Translations under genes and position numbers: made by a program
Shown: positions 15,214 to 19,439 of the stretch, piece by piece
Position numbering within the stretch: position 1 is the stretch's first letter
Layout: each line of letters opens with the position of its first letter
Assembly (NCBI GenBank): GCA_002450925.1
Contig: DKAU01000132.1
Span: forward strand, 193-19,631
Direction: 5' to 3'
From: Thiobacillus sp. UBA6918
GTDB lineage: Bacteria > Pseudomonadota > Gammaproteobacteria > Burkholderiales > Thiobacillaceae
DNA length: 19,439 bases
Notes under the pieces: generated by a model
What the model saw: the letters and a program-made list of their open reading frames with translations, nothing else
Told to the model about the DNA's origin: nothing
Database searches by the model: none

Positions 15214-15978
15214 TCAGCTGACGATCGCAGTCACTGGCGCGTGATCTGAGGGACGCTCTAGTTTGCGCATGTCGCGGTCGACGCTGCTTTCAGTGCAGGA
15301 TGCGGCAAGAGATTCTGAAAGCAAAATGTGATCGATGCGCAGGCCGTGATTGCGCCGAAAGCCCATCATTCGGTAATCCCACCAGCTGAAACTTTTTTCG
15401 GGTTGTTCAAACAGCCTGAAACTGTCCTTTAATCCCAGCCCCAGGAGTTTGACGAACGCTTCTCGCTCTGGCCCGGAACACAAAACCTGATCTTTCCAGG
15501 CAGCCGGATCGTGCACGTCGCGGTCTTCTGGTGCGATGTTGTAGTCGCCCAACAGCGCAAGTCTGGGGTGTTGTTTCAATTCCTTTTTTAGCCAGGCAGT
15601 CAGCGCCGAAAGCCAGTTGAGCTTGTACTGGTACTTGTCCGAGTCCACGCTTTGCCCATTGGGGATATAGACGCAAACGATTCGCGTGTCACCGACGGTC
15701 GCGGCAATAACGCGCTTCTGTTCATCCGCAAAATCAGGGATACCGATTTGCACATCGGTTAATGGTGTTTTTGAAAGAATGGCAACGCCGTTGTAGGTTT
15801 TCTGGCCAGAAAAGGCAACCTGATATCCGGCGAATTCGAGTTCCGCTTTGGGGAAGTTGTGGTCTTCGAGCTTGGTTTCCTGCAGACAGACGATGTCAGG
15901 ATTTCTGGTGGCGAGGAAGTCCAGCAGTTGCGGCAGCCGAACTTTGAGCGAGTTGACATTCCAGGCGGAGAGTTTCAT
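15214..15978 (-). CDS. xth: Exodeoxyribonuclease III (AP endonuclease)
   Basis: 254 residues of the exonuclease III family, a little shorter than E. coli XthA (268). Active-site residues are visible in order: WNVNS (N7), LQETK (E34), VYIPNG (Y104), GDYNIAP (D145, N147), RIDH (D216) and the final SDHAPV (D245, H246). The enzyme incises abasic sites and trims 3' blocking groups in base excision repair, using Mg2+. There is no Shine-Dalgarno; instead a 7-bp hairpin directly abuts the ATG. It is the last gene of the prlC, DUF4124-glutaredoxin, xth minus-strand run and converges on the metallohydrolase gene. Confidence 0.95.
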   Translation of the reverse strand: MKLSAWNVNSLKVRLPQLLDFLATRNPDIVCLQETKLEDHNFPKAELEFAGYQVAFSGQKTYNGVAILSKTPLTDVQIGIPDFADEQKRVIAATVGDTRIVCVYIPNGQSVDSDKYQYKLNWLSALTAWLKKELKQHPRLALLGDYNIAPEDRDVHDPAAWKDQVLCSGPEREAFVKLLGLGLKDSFRLFEQPEKSFSWWDYRMMGFRRNHGLRIDHILLSESLAASCTESSVDRDMRKLERPSDHAPVTAIVS

Positions 15979-15995
15979 GCCGGTATTTTACCGGC
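15979..15995 (-). promoter_or_regulatory. Hairpin abutting the xth start codon
   Basis: GCCGGTA (15979-15985) and TACCGGC (15989-15995) form a perfect 7-bp stem with a 3-base loop. It ends at the base next to the xth ATG, in the place where a ribosome binding site would lie. It has no U-tract, so it is not a standard terminator. It could restrain translation of xth or reduce read-through from the glutaredoxin gene. Confidence 0.5.
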
Positions 15996-16016
15996 GGTCA
16001 GTAAAATTCCTGATAT

Positions 16017-16487
16017 TCAGGGATTGGCAGAAGGTGCGGCTGGATACCCGGCCTTGTTTAGGGCTGCATCCCATGCCTGCTCAGCATATCCTTCAAGTTT
16101 CTCATTTCCGACCATCAGAGTTGGGACACGGGCAGTCCCACCGCCTGCACTTAGTTCCTTATTGGCATCAACGCTGGTCGATGGGTCCTTGGTGGTGTAA
16201 GTAATGCCGCGTCTGGCCAAATGAGCCTTGGCCCGGTCACAGTGCACGCCGCATGTCGCGGTGGTGTACAGGGTTACCGGGTTCTTGAGCTTGGCTTGTG
16301 CTGCACCGCCGTCCTGATTGTTTTCTGCAGCGTTGTTGCTGTAATTCCTCTGGGTCGCATTCTTTGCGCTGGAGGGCGGTGGCTGATCGGTGTAATGAAT
16401 CCCGCCATCGGCATCAACCCAGCGATAAAAAGGGGCTGCAACTACGGGAAGGGCCAGCAAGGTCAAAATCAACGGTGCAAGTTTCAT
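16017..16487 (-). CDS. Periplasmic DUF4124-glutaredoxin fusion protein
   Basis: 156 residues. A signal peptide (1-17, cleavage near VVA-A) is followed by a clear DUF4124 motif, FYRWVDADGGIHYTDQPP (20-37), a linker rich in Asn, Ala and Gln, and a glutaredoxin-like domain (about 70-148) beginning VTLYTTATC. The expected CXXC appears as C-GVH-C (C79, C83), one residue longer than usual. The cis-proline loop (RVPTLMVG, P122) and the glutathione-side GY motif (133-134) are kept. Location suggests a periplasmic thiol function, but catalysis with this spacing is uncertain. The start at 16487 is chosen because it gives a proper signal peptide; the frame extends to 16628, inside prlC. It lies 52 bases after prlC and 38 before xth. 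Confidence 0.88.
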   Translation of the reverse strand: MKLAPLILTLLALPVVAAPFYRWVDADGGIHYTDQPPPSSAKNATQRNYSNNAAENNQDGGAAQAKLKNPVTLYTTATCGVHCDRAKAHLARRGITYTTKDPSTSVDANKELSAGGGTARVPTLMVGNEKLEGYAEQAWDAALNKAGYPAAPSANP

Positions 16488-16504
16488 GGCATGAGTTGGT
16501 TGTC

Positions 16505-16518
16505 TAAACAAGTGTTTA
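16505..16518. promoter_or_regulatory. Short palindrome between prlC and the DUF4124-glutaredoxin gene
   Basis: TAAACAAGTGTTTA has perfect 6-base arms around a 2-base centre and sits 18 bases upstream of the DUF4124-glutaredoxin start. It could be an operator for a dimeric regulator, but a single 14-base palindrome can arise by chance and I cannot assign a protein. Confidence 0.3.
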
Positions 16519-16539
16519 ACGGCCAGCTTCAGGAAAAAT

Positions 16540-18564
16540 TCAGGCCATGCCATTATGCCGCAGAAGGGCATCGATGGTGGGCTCACGCCCGCGGAAGGCC
16601 TTGAATGAGTCAATGGCCGGCCGGGCACCGCCCTGGGCGAGGATCTCGCTCCAGAAACGGTGGCCTACTTCGGGATTCAAAACGCCGTTTTCCTCGAACA
16701 GGGCATAGGCATCAGCGGATAGTACTTCCGCCCACTTGTAACTGTAATAGCCTGCCGCATAGCCGCCGGCGAAAATGTGCGAGAAGTTGTTGGGGAAACG
16801 GTTGTAGTTGGGGGGCAGGACAACTGCGACCCGTTCGCGAATGCCATTCAACAGGTCGAGCGCGCTTTTGTCACCATCCGGGTTGAAATCGCGGTGCAGA
16901 TGCATGTCGAACAGTGAAAACTCCAGTTGGCGCATGGTCTGCATGCCAGCCTGGAAATTCTTGGCTGCCAGCATCTTGTCGAACAGCTCGCGTGGCAGCG
17001 TTTCGCCGGTGTCCACATGTTTTGCCATGTGGCGCAGCACATCCCATTCCCAACAGAAATTCTCCATGAACTGTGAGGGCAGCTCTACAGCATCCCATTC
17101 CACACCGTTGATGCCGGAAACGCCAAGGTCCTCGATGCGGGTCAACAAGTGGTGCAGGCCGTGCCCGAATTCATGGAACAGGGTGATGACTTCGTCATGC
17201 GTGAATAGCGCCGGTTTGTTGCCGATGGGGGCTGTGTAGTTGCAGTTGAGATAAGCAACCGGTGTCTGTATTGCATCGCCCTTGCGGCGGCGGGTGATGG
17301 CGTCGTCCATCCATGCTCCGCCACGCTTGCTGGGGCGGGCGTAGAGGTCGAGGTAAAACTCGCCGATTTTCTGGCCGGTGTGGTCGCTAACATCAAAGAA
17401 CTTCACATCCGCGTTCCAGGTTGGTGCCTTGGCTGCGCGGATGTCCAGGCCGTAGATGGTTTCCACAACCTTGAACATGCCGGCCAGCACATTGGGCTCG
17501 GCAAAGTATTGCTTCACCTCGTTGTCGGAAAAGCTGTAGCGCGCCACGCGCAATTTTTCACTGGCGTAGGCGATGTCCCAAGCCTGCAGTTCATGTAAGC
17601 CCAGTTCTTTTGCGGCAAATTCGCGAAGCTCATTCATGTCGCGTTCGGCATAGGGTTTGGCGCGTGCGGCAAGCTCATTGAGAAAATCGAGCACCTGATC
17701 CGGCGTTTCTGCCATCTTGGGCTCCAGCGAAACTTCGGCGTAGTTGTTGAAGCCCAGAAGCTGGGCGGCCTCGCGGCGCAGCTTGACGATGTCGCGAATG
17801 AGGCTGGTGTTGTCGAGTTTCCCCGGCCCGAATTCCGATGCACGAGTGACATAGGCTCGGTAGATGGTTTCGCGCAAGTTCCTGTTTTCTGCGTACTGCA
17901 TTACCGGCAGGTAGGAAGGCATGTGCAGGCTGAGTTTCCAGCCCGCCTTCCCATCGGCTTCGGCCATTGCACGAGACATTTCCAGCACGTCTTCTGGCAG
18001 ACCGGAAAGCTCCTGATCGGTCTCGACGTAGTGAGCAAAGGCGTTGGTTGCGTCGAGCAGGTTTTCCTCAAACCTTGCTGAAAGAGCCGCCATTTGTTGC
18101 TGGATTTCCATAAAGCGTTTCTTGTCGGCTTCGGGCAGCTCCGCGCCGCCCAAACGGAAATCGCGCAATTCGTTGTCGACGATTTTCTTTTGTGCTGCTG
18201 ACAACTGGTTGAAGGCTGATGAGTTGTTCAGCGCCTTGAATTTTCGAAACAGACCTTCGTGCTGACCCAGTTCGGCATAGTACTGAGTAATTTTGGGCAA
18301 GTTTTCGTTATACGCCTCGCGAAGTTCCGGCGAGTCCATCACGCTGTGGAGGTGTGAAATTTGGCCCCAGGCTCGTGAGAGATGCTCATTGGCATCTTCA
18401 AGCGGGCCAACGAAGTTTTTCCAGTCTGGATCCTGGGTGTCGGCAACGCTTTGTTCCACTATTTTGCGGCACTTCAAAAGCAATTCATCTACGGCAGGCG
18501 TAACGTGTTCGGGTTTGATGTCGGAAAAACGGGGCAGACCGGAAAAGTCGAGCAGGGGGTTCAT
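16540..18564 (-). CDS. prlC: Oligopeptidase A (M3 zinc metallopeptidase)
   Basis: 674 residues, near the 680 of E. coli PrlC. The N-terminus (NPLLDFSGLPRFSDIKPEHV) is typical of the family. The zinc motif HEFGH (464-468) is followed by the third ligand in VELPSQ (E494), with PSQFMENFCWEWDVL after it and the Tyr-rich GYAAGYYSYKWAEVLSADAY near the C-terminus. It is a soluble cytosolic enzyme that degrades short peptides, including cleaved signal peptides. The gene is divergent from the carbonic anhydrase gene across 100 bases. A weak AAGG lies about 10 bases before the ATG. Two further genes follow on the same strand. Confidence 0.97.
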   Translation of the reverse strand: MNPLLDFSGLPRFSDIKPEHVTPAVDELLLKCRKIVEQSVADTQDPDWKNFVGPLEDANEHLSRAWGQISHLHSVMDSPELREAYNENLPKITQYYAELGQHEGLFRKFKALNNSSAFNQLSAAQKKIVDNELRDFRLGGAELPEADKKRFMEIQQQMAALSARFEENLLDATNAFAHYVETDQELSGLPEDVLEMSRAMAEADGKAGWKLSLHMPSYLPVMQYAENRNLRETIYRAYVTRASEFGPGKLDNTSLIRDIVKLRREAAQLLGFNNYAEVSLEPKMAETPDQVLDFLNELAARAKPYAERDMNELREFAAKELGLHELQAWDIAYASEKLRVARYSFSDNEVKQYFAEPNVLAGMFKVVETIYGLDIRAAKAPTWNADVKFFDVSDHTGQKIGEFYLDLYARPSKRGGAWMDDAITRRRKGDAIQTPVAYLNCNYTAPIGNKPALFTHDEVITLFHEFGHGLHHLLTRIEDLGVSGINGVEWDAVELPSQFMENFCWEWDVLRHMAKHVDTGETLPRELFDKMLAAKNFQAGMQTMRQLEFSLFDMHLHRDFNPDGDKSALDLLNGIRERVAVVLPPNYNRFPNNFSHIFAGGYAAGYYSYKWAEVLSADAYALFEENGVLNPEVGHRFWSEILAQGGARPAIDSFKAFRGREPTIDALLRHNGMA

Positions 18565-18622
18565 AGAGGGAAACCTTTAAAACAGGGGTGCGAGAGAACG
18601 CAGAGAAAATCAATTGAGTCAT

Positions 18623-18628
18623 TATAAT
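18623..18628 (+). promoter_or_regulatory. Candidate -10 element of the carbonic anhydrase gene
   Basis: A perfect TATAAT lies 37 bases before the ATG at 18665, within the 100-base divergent region to prlC. No good -35 hexamer is found 16 to 18 bases upstream, so the promoter is tentative. Confidence 0.45.
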
Positions 18629-18664
18629 TGGGCAGTAGACAGACGTTTCAACCCTTTATTTGAC

Positions 18665-19195
18665 ATGGTTTCAGAAATCAGCCCATTTAAGGACATTCAT
18701 CCAGAATTTGCCCCGGGCGCGTGGGTGCATTCTCGCGCCACGGTAATCGGTGAGGTGAAGCTGGGGAAGGACACCTCGGTGTGGCCGGGTGCGGTAGTGC
18801 GCGGCGATGTAAACCACATCCACATCGGTGAAGGCACCAACATCCAGGACAACTCGGTATTGCACGTGTCACACAAGACCGAAGCCGACCCGACCGGAGG
18901 ACCGCTTGTCATCGGCAGCCGGGTAACGGTAGGGCACACCGTCATCCTTCATGGGTGCACCATCGAGGATGAGTGTCTGATCGGCATGGGTTCCATCATT
19001 CTCGACCAGGCCTTGATCAAAAAGCACGTGTTGCTTGGTGCGGGTTCTCTGGTGCCGGAGGGCAAGGTGCTGGAATCCGGATATCTCTATCTTGGTCGCC
19101 CAGCCAAGCTGGTGCGGGAACTTACGCCGGAAGAAATCGCCTATTTCAATTATTCGGCCGAGCACTACATCAAACTCAAGAACGCATACTTATGA
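18665..19195 (+). CDS. Gamma-class carbonic anhydrase-like protein
   Basis: 176 residues of left-handed beta-helix hexapeptide repeats, for example VHSRATVIGEVKLGKDTSVW and VVRGDVNHIHIGEGTNI. The three zinc-ligand histidines of the family are placed as expected in VLHVSH (H67), VGHTVILHG (H91 and H96), and the structural RGD-type arginine and aspartate (R46, D48) are kept. It lacks the acidic loop of Cam and matches the CamH/YrdA group, whose members vary from active carbonic anhydrases to proteins without measured activity. The start at 18665 gives the usual N-terminus; a TTG further upstream would add 17 atypical residues overlapping the likely promoter. The stop overlaps the start of the TlpA-like gene in an ATGA. 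Confidence 0.93.
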   Translation: MVSEISPFKDIHPEFAPGAWVHSRATVIGEVKLGKDTSVWPGAVVRGDVNHIHIGEGTNIQDNSVLHVSHKTEADPTGGPLVIGSRVTVGHTVILHGCTIEDECLIGMGSIILDQALIKKHVLLGAGSLVPEGKVLESGYLYLGRPAKLVRELTPEEIAYFNYSAEHYIKLKNAYL

Positions 19196-19439
19196 CCAAG
19201 ACAAAATTCATTCTCGCCGCCCTGTTTGCCTTTTTCATTGGCGGGGCTCTGCTTTACGCCTTGATTGAAAAGCCGCATGCGCCGGCTCAAACCTTCACTA
19301 CCATTACTGGCGAGAAAATCAGTCTGGCCGAACAGCGCGGCAAATTGGTTCTGGTTAACTTCTGGGCCACTTCATGTCCAGGTTGCGTCAAGGAAATGCC
19401 AGAATTGATTGAGACCTACAAGCAGTACAAGGACAAAGG
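19192..19439 (+). CDS. TlpA-like membrane-anchored thioredoxin (3' end outside window)
   Basis: 82 codons are present before the window ends. A short positively charged start (MTKTKF) and a hydrophobic stretch (7-24) form a signal anchor. A thioredoxin-like domain follows, with GEKISLAEQRGKLVLVNFWA and the redox site SCPGC (C62, C65), then EMPELIETYKQY. This is the TlpA/ResA/AhpC-TSA type that reduces disulfides outside the inner membrane, often for cytochrome c maturation or metal-site assembly; the exact partner cannot be told. The ATG overlaps the carbonic anhydrase stop, so the two are translationally coupled. Confidence 0.9.
   Translation, partial: MTKTKFILAALFAFFIGGALLYALIEKPHAPAQTFTTITGEKISLAEQRGKLVLVNFWATSCPGCVKEMPELIETYKQYKDK

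Noticed and set aside
18614..18664. TTG start adding 17 residues to the carbonic anhydrase
   Set aside because: The added stretch spans the TATAAT element and has no family resemblance; the ATG at 18665 gives the standard N-terminus.
1..19439. Mobile elements, CRISPR arrays, tRNA/rRNA genes, toxin-antitoxin or defence modules
   Set aside because: Reading both strands showed no transposase or integrase motifs, no regularly spaced repeats and no gene of these classes; the gene set is housekeeping throughout.

Overview
This window reads as an ordinary, densely packed bacterial chromosome segment. Gene content and protein style point to a betaproteobacterium, probably of the Nitrosomonadales (Gallionellaceae or Sulfuricellaceae-like). 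This is inferred from the aroE-mtgA and glnA-DUF4124-ntrBC arrangements, MsbA, and two DUF4124 proteins; no marker gene fixes the genus. I saw no mobile elements, CRISPR arrays, tRNA or rRNA genes, and no intergenic stretch exceeds about 275 bases.

Layout. The 3' end of ahcY and metF (1-1250, +) form a methyl-cycle operon. It meets a convergent ClC chloride/proton exchanger gene, and the two stop codons overlap. The ClC gene and an upstream class V aminotransferase gene (alanine/serine-glyoxylate type) run on the minus strand, separated by a strong 14-bp perfect hairpin. Upstream of a terminator at about 3830-3857 lies a long minus-strand run transcribed aroE, mtgA, mgtE, msbA, ttcA-like (9385 down to 3876). 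It covers shikimate dehydrogenase, a peptidoglycan glycosyltransferase, a magnesium channel, the lipid A flippase and a PP-loop tRNA thiolase-like protein. Two pairs in the run overlap by 4 to 17 bases.

The centre is a nitrogen-control island on the plus strand: glnA, a small secreted DUF4124 coiled-coil protein, ntrB (glnL) and ntrC (glnG). Upstream of glnA I can read a classic enhancer-dependent promoter: two NtrC-type palindromes 31 bp apart and a sigma-54 -24/-12 element with exact spacing. A second, near-consensus sigma-54 element sits directly in front of ntrB and would place the transcription start at its ATG. glnA has its own intrinsic terminator.

Beyond this come a secreted metallo-beta-lactamase-fold hydrolase (+), then on the minus strand prlC (oligopeptidase A), a periplasmic DUF4124-glutaredoxin protein with an unusual CX3C site, and xth (exonuclease III). 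Divergent from prlC are a gamma-class carbonic anhydrase gene and an overlapping TlpA-like thioredoxin gene cut by the window end.

No wholly novel multi-gene system is evident. The points most worth a second look are regulatory (the sigma-54/NtrC layout at glnA and ntrB, and hairpins next to start or stop codons) and two atypical proteins (the TtcA-like paralogue and the CX3C glutaredoxin).
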